A program made the translations under genes and the position numbers. A DNA stretch of 31,323 nucleotides. Source: Patescibacteria group bacterium. Lineage in GTDB: Bacteria > Patescibacteriota > Saccharimonadia > CAILAD01 > GCA-016700035. Below, piece by piece: positions 24,766 through 31,323 of this stretch (within the stretch, counting starts at the first letter, position 1; every line of letters begins with the position of its first letter). Where the stretch lies: positions 1 through 31,323 of the forward strand of contig JAUPVH010000013.1 of assembly GCA_030917125.1 (NCBI GenBank). The letters run 5' to 3'. The notes under the pieces were generated by a model. That model did no database searches. It was given only the letters and a program-made list of their open reading frames with translations, and was not told the origin of the DNA.

Positions 24766-26868
24766 ATGGCTGCAAAATCACAGCCCCAAGAATATACTGC
24801 GTCGCAAATTCAGGTCTTAGAGGGTCTTGAGCCGGTTCGCAAACGCCCGGGTATGTATATTGGTGGCACGGGCCCCGAAGGCCTCCATCACCTGGTTTGG
24901 GAACTTGTAAATAACTCTATAGATGAAGCGCTGGCCGGTGCGGCAACTCGCGTAGATGTTGCGCTTGAAGCCGATGGCTGGGTACGTGTTTCCGATAATG
25001 GACGTGGTATTCCAGTTGATAAAGTTGCGGCAACCGGTAAGTCGGCGCTGGAAACAGTGCTGACCGTTTTGCATGCTGGTGGTAAGTTTGGCGGTGGCGG
25101 CTATAAAGTTTCTGGTGGTCTTCATGGTGTGGGTGTTTCGGTTGTGAATGCCTTAGCTACAGACTTGGTGGCCATCGTCAAAAAAGACGGAAAAATTCAC
25201 GAGCAAACCTACAAGAATGGCGTGCCAACAAGCGACATTAAAGTTGTTGGGCAGACAAAAGATACCGGTACAACTATCCGCTTTAAGGCCGATGACTCAA
25301 TTTTTGAAACTACAAACTTTAAATACGAAACCATCCTGGACTATCTGCGTCACCAAGCCTATCTCACCAAAGGTGTGCAAGTTCAGCTTGTCGATGAGGT
25401 GAATGACCGACAGTTTGGTTTTTACTTTGAAGGCGGAATTCGCAGCTATGTCGAGCATCTTAATAAAGGTAAGGAAGCGATTAACGAGCCAACCTTTTAT
25501 GTGGAGCGCGAGAATGGCGATGTCACAGTTGAAGTAGCGATTCAGTACTGTGATAGTTTTAATGAACAAGTTAAAAGTTTTGCGAACAATATTCATAACC
25601 CAGAGGGTGGAACGCACCTCACTGGATTCCGCACCGCACTTACGCGTGTTATTAATGATTACGCTCGTAAAAATGGCCTGATTAAAGAAAAAGATGAATC
25701 CCTCACTGGTGAAGATGTGCGTGAAGGGCTGACGGCAATTGTCTCGGTGAAGTTACCAGAGCCGCAGTTTGAAGGTCAGACCAAAGGTAAGCTTGGTAAC
25801 CCAGAGATTCGTGGGATTGTTGATCAGGTCTTGTCCGAATACTTGGCATATTACTTGGAAGAAAACCCAACTGAAGCTAAGAAAATTTTTGGCAAGGCTT
25901 CCCTTTCAGCTCGAGCTCGACGAGCCGCTCGGGCTGCACGCGACACCGTGATTCGAAAGGGCGCCCTAGAAGGCATGACCCTGCCTGGTAAGCTGGCTGA
26001 CTGTAGCTCTAAAGATATGACTAAGTCGGAGCTCTTTATTGTAGAGGGTGACTCGGCTGGTGGAACTGCCAAGCAGGGGCGTAATCGCGAATTTCAGGCT
26101 ATCTTGCCTTTGCGGGGTAAGATCTTAAATGTTGAGCGTGCTCGTCTCGATAAGATGCTCTCTAGTAATGAAGTGAAGAACCTCATCATAGCGCTCGGTA
26201 CAGGAATTGCTGATAACTTTGAAATTGAAAAATTGCGTTATAACCGCATCATCATCGCAACCGACGCCGATGTTGACGGTGCACACATTCGCACATTACT
26301 CTTAACATTTTTCTTCCGACATATGTCTCAGGTTGTTGAGGGCGGACATATTTATATTGCGCAGCCTCCACTCTATAAGATCTCCGTTGGGCGCGAGAAA
26401 CATTATGCCTATAATGATGCTGAACGCGACTCGATTTTAGCGGAGCTTGAAGAGAAGCATAAGGCTAAGGCGGGCGCAAAGGGTAAGACGAAAGCGGTGG
26501 CGGTTGAAGAATCAGAAACTGCAGAAGAACAGGCTGATGTCGAAACGGCTGCTGATTTGGCCGAACTTGCAAGTTCTCAAAATTCTACGGCTGAAGTTGG
26601 CGAGGTATCAACCCAGGAGGTTGTAGAGGCCACGGGTGTAAAAATTCCTGGCCTCACAATCCAGCGCTATAAGGGTCTTGGAGAAATGAATGCTGATCAG
26701 TTGCGTGATACCACTATGGACCCTGAGCATCGCGTGATGTTGCAGGTTACCGTTGAGGATGCTGAAAAAGCAGATACCATTTTTACCAAATTAATGGGTG
26801 ATGAAGTGAGCTTGCGCAAGAATTTCATTCAAACCCATGCTAAGTCAGTAACGAATATCGATTTCTAG
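24766..26868 (+). CDS. gyrB: DNA gyrase subunit B with low-complexity insertion
   Basis: GyrB is the ATPase and TOPRIM subunit of gyrase, which introduces negative supercoils. GHKL motifs: NNSIDEAL (E54), DNGRGIP (77-83), GGLHGVGVS. TOPRIM: VEGDSAGG (426-433) and DADVD (500-504). The C-terminal IQRYKGLGEMN is intact. An acidic/Ala-rich stretch (about 560-625) is inserted between TOPRIM and that conserved end and looks disordered. The 700 residues compare with about 640 for compact GyrB; the insert accounts for the difference. It is followed 7 bases later by gyrA in the same operon. Confidence 0.97.
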   Translation: MAAKSQPQEYTASQIQVLEGLEPVRKRPGMYIGGTGPEGLHHLVWELVNNSIDEALAGAATRVDVALEADGWVRVSDNGRGIPVDKVAATGKSALETVLTVLHAGGKFGGGGYKVSGGLHGVGVSVVNALATDLVAIVKKDGKIHEQTYKNGVPTSDIKVVGQTKDTGTTIRFKADDSIFETTNFKYETILDYLRHQAYLTKGVQVQLVDEVNDRQFGFYFEGGIRSYVEHLNKGKEAINEPTFYVERENGDVTVEVAIQYCDSFNEQVKSFANNIHNPEGGTHLTGFRTALTRVINDYARKNGLIKEKDESLTGEDVREGLTAIVSVKLPEPQFEGQTKGKLGNPEIRGIVDQVLSEYLAYYLEENPTEAKKIFGKASLSARARRAARAARDTVIRKGALEGMTLPGKLADCSSKDMTKSELFIVEGDSAGGTAKQGRNREFQAILPLRGKILNVERARLDKMLSSNEVKNLIIALGTGIADNFEIEKLRYNRIIIATDADVDGAHIRTLLLTFFFRHMSQVVEGGHIYIAQPPLYKISVGREKHYAYNDAERDSILAELEEKHKAKAGAKGKTKAVAVEESETAEEQADVETAADLAELASSQNSTAEVGEVSTQEVVEATGVKIPGLTIQRYKGLGEMNADQLRDTTMDPEHRVMLQVTVEDAEKADTIFTKLMGDEVSLRKNFIQTHAKSVTNIDF

Positions 26869-26875
26869 GATTATT

Positions 26876-29380
26876 ATGGACGACAATACTACACCAGCCG
26901 AAAATATGAATAATGCCATCCAGCAAGGGGACTTAGGCGTAATCCGTCCGCAGTCAATCGAAGTCGAGATGGAGAAGAGCTATCTCGAGTACGCTATGTC
27001 GGTCATTGTTTCGCGGGCTTTACCAGATGTGCGTGATGGCTTAAAGCCAGTACACAGACGTATTCTGTATGCCATGCATACCATTGGTTTGCGATCAACA
27101 GTTAAGTATCGTAAGTCGGCAACGGTTGTTGGTGAAGTAATCGGAAAGTACCATCCACACGGCGACTCAGCAATTTACGAATCAATGGTCCGTATGGCTC
27201 AAGACTTCAGTCTGCGCTATCCAATGGTTGATGGTCAGGGTAACTTCGGCTCGGTTGATGGCGACTCGGCAGCTGCCATGCGTTACACCGAAGCACGCAT
27301 GACAAAAATTGCGGAAGAGATGCTCACTGATATTGATAAGGATACCGTTGATTTTATCCCCAACTACGATGGCTCACAGCGCGAACCGCGCGTATTGCCC
27401 GCTAAACTGCCAAATCTTCTGCTTAATGGTGTGCAGGGTATCGCAGTTGGTATGGCTACTAATATCCCAACCCATAACTTGCGTGAGATAGTTGATGCAA
27501 TTGTGGCTATTATTGATAATCCGGAAGTCACCATTGATGATCTTACTAAGATTGTGAAGGGACCAGACTTCCCTACTGGTGCAACCATTTACGACGATGG
27601 TGGCATCGCTTCTGCCTATGGCACTGGTCGCGGTAGTATTACGATGCGAGCGGTTGCTGAAATTATTGAGTCAAAAAAGGGTCGTCAGTCTATTCTGATT
27701 ACCGAAATCCCGTACCAAGTTGTGCGTTCTAATCTAGTCTCAAAGATGGCTGAGCTGGTACGCGATAAGAAGATAGTTGGCATTGCCGATATCCGCGACG
27801 AAAGCTCCGAGCGTGAGGGCAACCGTATTGTAGTAGAGCTTAAGAAGGATGCCTATCCACAGAAAATCTTGAATCAGCTGTATAAATACACACCTATGCA
27901 GACAGCTTTCCATGTGAATATGCTGGCGCTGGTTGATGGGATTCAGCCACGCGTATTGAACTTAGAAATGGTGTTGCGGTATTTCCTTGATCACCGCAAG
28001 ATTGTGGTGCGTCGTCGCACTGAATTTGAATTGAAGAAGGCCGAAGCTCGTGCACATATCTTAGAGGGTCTGCTGCGCGCTCTCGACGAGATTGATGCAG
28101 TGATTACGACAATTCGTGAGAGTGAGACTCAAGACGAAGCGCGTACGAATCTCGTGCAACGCTTTGAGCTCTCAGAGATACATGCCAACGCGATTCTGGC
28201 TATGCAGCTACGTACCTTGGCTGGTCTCGAGCGCAAAAAGATTCAAGACGAATATGATGAACTGCAAAAAACTATTGCCGCCCTCAAGGAAATACTCTCC
28301 AGCGAAGCTAATATTCTTAAAGTTATCCGCGAAGAACTCGTTGAAGTGCGTGAAAAGTACGGTGATGATCGCCGCACCCAAATTGAACGCAAAGCTGTAG
28401 GCAATTTCTCCGAAGAGGACTTGGTGCCAAATGAGGATGTGATTATTACCATCACCCATGGTGGCTACATTAAGCGCATGCCATCTGATACCTACAAGAG
28501 CCAAGGTCGTGGCGGTAAAGGGATCATGGGTATGACCACTAAGGAAGAAGATGTGGTCGAACATGTTATTAAAACCAAAAACCATGATTGGTTGCTGTTT
28601 TTCACCTCACAGGGTCGAGCTTTCCGTGTGAAAGTCTACGAAGTTCCGGCTGCCAGCCGCATAGCCAAAGGTGTCTCGATTGTGAATATCCTCAACCTCG
28701 CACCGGAAGAGAAAGTTACCAGTGCCGTGTCACTTACCAAGGAAGAAACCGCACAGTACCTGTTTATGGCCACTCGTCAGGGGACGATTAAAAAGACGAA
28801 AATTGTTGATTTTGCCAACATTCGTTCAACCGGCATTATTGCTATTAAGTTAGATAAAGGCGACGAGCTTGCTTGGGTGAAGAAATGCTCTGACGGCGAT
28901 GACATTATCCTCTCAACCTCAAAGGCGCAGGCACTTCGGTTTGGTCAGGAAGCCGCTCGCCCAATGGGTCGTGCAACTCGTGGTGTTCGAGGAATGCGGT
29001 TGCGGGCTGATGATCGTGTGGTAGGTGTAGATATCGTTGGCAAAGAAGAAGGCTTAATGCTCGTAACCTGTGAGAATGGCTATGGAAAGCTGACAAAAAC
29101 CGACCAATTTACCAAGCATGCTCGTGGTGGGGTTGGCATTAAGGCTGGGGTAGTAACCGCGAAGACTGGCGAAGTGATTGATTCTCGAATTATTCGCTCG
29201 CGTGATGATGATTTGCTGATTATTTCTAAGCAAGGCCAGGTGATTCGGTTGCGCCTTAAGGATATCTCGGTAATTGGTCGGGCCACTCAAGGAGTTCGCA
29301 TTATGAAGATGAAAGAAGGCGACAAAGTAGCTTCTTTGGCATTGATGGATGCGACCGGCGATCCGGAGCTGACCGAATAG
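26876..29380 (+). CDS. gyrA: DNA gyrase subunit A
   Basis: GyrA is the DNA-breaking subunit. The catalytic Tyr is Y137 in AAMRYTEARM. The quinolone-resistance region reads HPHGDSAIYE, with S98 and E102; these are common drug-sensitive-type residues. The C-terminal wrapping domain has the GyrA box QGRGGKG (543-549), which separates it from ParC, and further blade repeats (RAFRVKVYE, ATRGVRGMRL, GVGIKAG). The 834 residues are normal for the family. AGGA (26867-26870) overlapping the gyrB stop is a weak ribosome site 5 bases before the ATG. Confidence 0.97.
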   Translation: MDDNTTPAENMNNAIQQGDLGVIRPQSIEVEMEKSYLEYAMSVIVSRALPDVRDGLKPVHRRILYAMHTIGLRSTVKYRKSATVVGEVIGKYHPHGDSAIYESMVRMAQDFSLRYPMVDGQGNFGSVDGDSAAAMRYTEARMTKIAEEMLTDIDKDTVDFIPNYDGSQREPRVLPAKLPNLLLNGVQGIAVGMATNIPTHNLREIVDAIVAIIDNPEVTIDDLTKIVKGPDFPTGATIYDDGGIASAYGTGRGSITMRAVAEIIESKKGRQSILITEIPYQVVRSNLVSKMAELVRDKKIVGIADIRDESSEREGNRIVVELKKDAYPQKILNQLYKYTPMQTAFHVNMLALVDGIQPRVLNLEMVLRYFLDHRKIVVRRRTEFELKKAEARAHILEGLLRALDEIDAVITTIRESETQDEARTNLVQRFELSEIHANAILAMQLRTLAGLERKKIQDEYDELQKTIAALKEILSSEANILKVIREELVEVREKYGDDRRTQIERKAVGNFSEEDLVPNEDVIITITHGGYIKRMPSDTYKSQGRGGKGIMGMTTKEEDVVEHVIKTKNHDWLLFFTSQGRAFRVKVYEVPAASRIAKGVSIVNILNLAPEEKVTSAVSLTKEETAQYLFMATRQGTIKKTKIVDFANIRSTGIIAIKLDKGDELAWVKKCSDGDDIILSTSKAQALRFGQEAARPMGRATRGVRGMRLRADDRVVGVDIVGKEEGLMLVTCENGYGKLTKTDQFTKHARGGVGIKAGVVTAKTGEVIDSRIIRSRDDDLLIISKQGQVIRLRLKDISVIGRATQGVRIMKMKEGDKVASLALMDATGDPELTE

Positions 29381-29392
29381 CACTCTGTTCCG

Positions 29393-29419
29393 TTGGATTG
29401 GTTTAGCGTAAGATAGAAT
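29393..29419 (+). promoter_or_regulatory. Possible promoter of the methyltransferase-like gene
   Basis: TTGGAT (29393-29398), 15 bases (short), TAGAAT (29414-29419). AAGGG (29423-29427) lies 9 bases before GTG 29437. Confidence 0.4.
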
Positions 29420-29436
29420 CATAAGGGTTTTACCAG

Positions 29437-30024
29437 GTGATTCACAAGACAGTTCATAATCTTAAAAAATTACCAAGGCGCGTACGCACACGCTTGAGTC
29501 ATCATTTAGTCTCGTCGGCAGTACTTGTGAAAGATTTGCAGATTACAGAGGGTGATGTAGTGCTTGAGCTGGGGAGCCCGATTGGATTTTTTGGCGTGGC
29601 TGCAATCAAGGCCGTGGGTAAGCCGGGCAAAGTGATTATTGCTGGGGCAAATGAAGATGCGTTAGAGCGAGTTGATTATCTCAAACGGTATGGTTCATTT
29701 GAGACTACGTTGCTCGCGGATGTTTTACTGGGACGAGCACTTCCCCACCAGAGTGTTGATTGGATTTTGCTCACTAATGTGCTGTCGTCTTCGTTAAACC
29801 CCGACCATTTTTGTTTGTCCGTGACGCAATATGCGAAGCCTGGCGCACGGGTTGTTTTGCTCGACTGGCAGTCGCGTGGCGGAACCGGCGCTGGTCCTTT
29901 GGCAGATAGGCGGGTGAGTCAGGAACAGGCGATTCATCTCATGCAGTCCTGTGGCATGGTGTTTGAGCGCACACTGGCCACTCCTGGCTATCAGTATGCG
30001 TTAGTCTTTCGCATTAAAAAGTAA
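29437..30024 (+). CDS. Class I SAM-dependent methyltransferase-like protein
   Basis: The 195 residues have a Rossmann-type pattern. After a basic N-terminal helix (LKKLPRRVRTRL), residues 42-53 read VLELGSPIGFFG at the place of motif I (usual D-x-G-x-G). KVIIAGANEDALERV follows as motif II, VDWILLTNVLSS as motif IV, and PGARVVLLDWQSRG as post-motif. The Pro48 in motif I and the missing second acidic residue make cofactor binding uncertain, but similar variants occur in methyltransferases of this kind. Substrate unknown. The GTG start is supported by AAGGG at 29423-29427. Confidence 0.65.
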   Translation: MIHKTVHNLKKLPRRVRTRLSHHLVSSAVLVKDLQITEGDVVLELGSPIGFFGVAAIKAVGKPGKVIIAGANEDALERVDYLKRYGSFETTLLADVLLGRALPHQSVDWILLTNVLSSSLNPDHFCLSVTQYAKPGARVVLLDWQSRGGTGAGPLADRRVSQEQAIHLMQSCGMVFERTLATPGYQYALVFRIKK

Positions 30025-30042
30025 ACGACGGACTTACTAGGG

Positions 30043-30072
30043 GCGACAAGGCGGTTTGCCTTGAGGTACAAT
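30043..30072 (+). promoter_or_regulatory. Promoter of the DUF212 gene with hairpin in its spacer
   Basis: GCGACA (30043-30048), 18 bases, TACAAT (30067-30072). A 6-base perfect inverted repeat CAAGGC-GGTTT-GCCTTG (30047-30063) fills the spacer. It could be an operator or a weak terminator stem of the upstream gene; no T-tract follows. The ribosome site GAGGAG (30081-30086) is 10 bases before ATG 30097. Confidence 0.4.
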
Positions 30073-30096
30073 AGAGTCTAGAGGAGTTGAATACGG

Positions 30097-30972
30097 ATGG
30101 TTTCGGAATATCTTTATATACCACTTATTACGTGGCTAATTGCACAAATGATTAAGTTCGGTATCGCAGTTTTGCAGGGAAAGTATCGCCCAAGTTTACT
30201 GTTCTCATCTGGAGGTATGCCAAGTGTGCACTCAGCCACAGTGGCTTCACTTGCAACGGTGGCGTTGATCGAAGGCGGGCCAACGAGTCCACTCTTTGGC
30301 ATTACCGGTGTGTTTGCCGCCATCGTAATGTACGACAGTTTGGGTGTACGTCGAGCTGCTGGTGAGCAGGCCAAGGTGCTCAATCTGTTGATTGAAGACC
30401 TTTCTACAAACGGAGCCGTAAAAACTCCGAAAAAATACGGGCATTTAAAGGAGATCCTCGGTCATCGCCCACTTGAAGTGGCTATTGGTTTGATGCTCGG
30501 TGTTGCGGTATCTGCACTGCTGCTTGGTAATACATTGTTGGTGCGTGCAAGCTGGCTCATGACCACGCCTTCAGCTTTGGCCCGTTGGATTCAATTGGGT
30601 CTGGCTGTTTTTCTTATTCTTTCTGGAGTTATCGTTTACCTGTGGGCTCGCGCACGATCTTCGCGTAAGTTGGCTCGCTATCGTCCTTTTCTAAAGCAGA
30701 TTCTCATTTCCAATCTGGTGGTTGCTGCACTATTCTTCGGGTTAGTGTTTTTGCAAACTCAAGGCGTGCGCACATATAATGCGTGGTTGTTTGTAGCCCT
30801 GGGGTTATTGGTGTTTTTCTTCTGGCATGCCGCCCTCTGGTATATGCTTTTAGTGGATGGAAAATTACGATCTAGCATCGCCGATGTTTCGGTGCAGGCG
30901 CGTAAACAAAAGTGGATGAAGCCAAAACGCAAAAAGGCGCGTGCTGCTCGCCGGGCTGCAAAGCGCAAGTAA
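30097..30972 (+). CDS. Divergent PAP2 (DUF212/YuiD-like) membrane protein with C-terminal extension
   Basis: The N-terminal 150 residues match the divergent PAP2 family: SSGGMPSVHSA (37-47) and YDSLGVRRAAGEQA (79-92) followed by LNLLIEDL. PAP2 enzymes are acid phosphatases acting on lipid phosphates at the membrane; for DUF212 the substrate is not established. Extra helices (about 165-190, 208-226 and 230-255) extend the usual 140-160 residues to 291. The last 20 or so are Lys/Arg/Ala-rich (KPKRKKARAARRAAKRK). The start is supported by GAGGAG. It is the last gene before the rRNA operon. Confidence 0.8.
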   Translation: MVSEYLYIPLITWLIAQMIKFGIAVLQGKYRPSLLFSSGGMPSVHSATVASLATVALIEGGPTSPLFGITGVFAAIVMYDSLGVRRAAGEQAKVLNLLIEDLSTNGAVKTPKKYGHLKEILGHRPLEVAIGLMLGVAVSALLLGNTLLVRASWLMTTPSALARWIQLGLAVFLILSGVIVYLWARARSSRKLARYRPFLKQILISNLVVAALFFGLVFLQTQGVRTYNAWLFVALGLLVFFFWHAALWYMLLVDGKLRSSIADVSVQARKQKWMKPKRKKARAARRAAKRK

Positions 30973-31007
30973 GTCGCATTTTCAGATAAAAACCTCCTCA
31001 TTCTCTC

Positions 31008-31037
31008 TTGACAGCGCGGGCCTTTATGCCGTAAACT
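31008..31037 (+). promoter_or_regulatory. rRNA operon promoter
   Basis: Perfect -35 TTGACA (31008-31013), 18 bases, then TAAACT (31032-31037). This is the best -35 in the window, about 245 bases before 16S. A second TTGACA at 31144 has only a poor -10 (TAACAA, 31167-31172). Confidence 0.7.
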
Positions 31038-31076
31038 GTTTGGAGGTAGTTCGTTTGTAGCGACTTTTCAAAAAGC

Positions 31077-31120
31077 AAAACATGGTTCTTCTTCGAAGAA
31101 AAAAGAGCCGTTGTTTTTTT
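31077..31120 (+). terminator. Hairpin plus T-tract in the rRNA leader (possible attenuator)
   Basis: A 7-pair stem GGTTCTT/AAGAGCC (31084-31090, 31103-31109; one G-T pair) can be extended by AAAACA/TGTTTT (31077-31082, 31112-31117). Seven T follow at 31114-31120. It resembles an intrinsic terminator placed between promoter and 16S. Confidence 0.4.
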
Positions 31121-31137
31121 CTGGCGTTGGCAACTAC

Positions 31138-31150
31138 TGAACTTTGACAA
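31138..31150 (+). promoter_or_regulatory. boxA-like antitermination motif
   Basis: TGAACTTTGACAA agrees with the Gram-positive boxA form TGTTCTTTGAAAA at 10 of 13 positions. In rRNA leaders boxA recruits NusB-NusE so polymerase reads through. Its position after the terminator-like hairpin is unusual but reasonable. Confidence 0.35.
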
Positions 31151-31283
31151 GTTACTTGTGTCAGTTTAACAAAGAGTATTTAAACTTCTTTATGTTCGTA
31201 TGACAGGATCCAAATCTGCACATTCGGTTGTATCGTTCCGGTGTGTAGTTAAAATTTAACGATATAGCATACTTTTGTATGTT

Positions 31284-31323
<40 letters not shown>

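Larger units (their letters stand above)
30973..31283 (+). other. rRNA operon promoter and leader region (no protein gene)
   Basis: These 311 bases lie between the DUF212 gene and 16S rRNA. They contain the rRNA promoter (31008-31037), a hairpin with T-tract (31077-31120), a boxA-like motif (31138-31150), the inverted repeat GTTAAA-A-TTTAAC (31248-31260), and a short hairpin CATAC-TTTT-GTATG (31268-31281) just before the 16S end. The last may be part of processing. No tRNA is seen. Confidence 0.7.

Noticed and set aside
31144..31172. Second rRNA promoter using TTGACA at 31144
   Set aside because: The -10 at proper distance (TAACAA) matches only half the consensus, and the bases are explained as well by a boxA-like motif.

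Overview
The window looks like a chromosomal segment of a Candidate Phyla Radiation (Patescibacteria) bacterium, most likely Saccharibacteria (TM7). Pointers are a lone VirD4/TraG-like ATPase behind a small partner gene, large surface proteins of a type common in these genomes, and an LPxTG-like PKD protein. TGA is used only as stop, which argues against SR1/Gracilibacteria. The taxon is inferred; only the first 40 or so bases of 16S rRNA are present. Every recognised gene is on the + strand and packing is tight, with many ATGA overlaps.

Layout. (1) 1-3279: end of pheS, then pheT, which carries a complete NlpC/P60 cysteine-peptidase domain inserted inside its B5 domain. (2) 3404-4834: membrane-anchored YkuD L,D-transpeptidase. 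(3) 4894-7723: small acidic protein plus a VirD4/TraG-like P-loop ATPase. (4) 7783-9913: PKD/LPxTG-like surface protein and a two-helix membrane protein. (5) 9946-15676: a seven-gene F1-like ATPase cluster in the order c-like, b-like, delta, alpha, gamma, beta, short epsilon. (6) 15781-24687: two tandem paralogous giant surface proteins of about 1450 and 1518 residues, with tail-fibre-like repeats and an internal Kelch-like propeller. (7) 24766-29380: gyrB and gyrA. (8) 29437-30972: a methyltransferase-like protein and a divergent PAP2 (DUF212) membrane protein. (9) 30973-31323: rRNA promoter, leader and start of 16S rRNA.

The most interesting part is the F1-like cluster. Alpha and beta keep their nucleotide-binding residues, but there is no a subunit. 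The protein in the c-subunit position is 277 residues long: signal peptide, an extracytoplasmic domain of about 170 residues, then a c-type hairpin with a GRNP loop. Its second helix has no ion-binding carboxylate. The extracytoplasmic domain resembles the C-terminal domain of the two giant surface proteins downstream. I infer an ATP-driven, non-proton-translocating rotary or anchoring machine linked to the cell surface, conceptually like the F1-like ATPases of mycoplasmas. This is a hypothesis from sequence reading.

A second unusual point is the peptidase domain inside PheT. A third is an inverted repeat (TTGTGCT/AGCACAA) at two promoters, those of the L,D-transpeptidase and the first giant surface protein, which suggests a shared envelope regulator.
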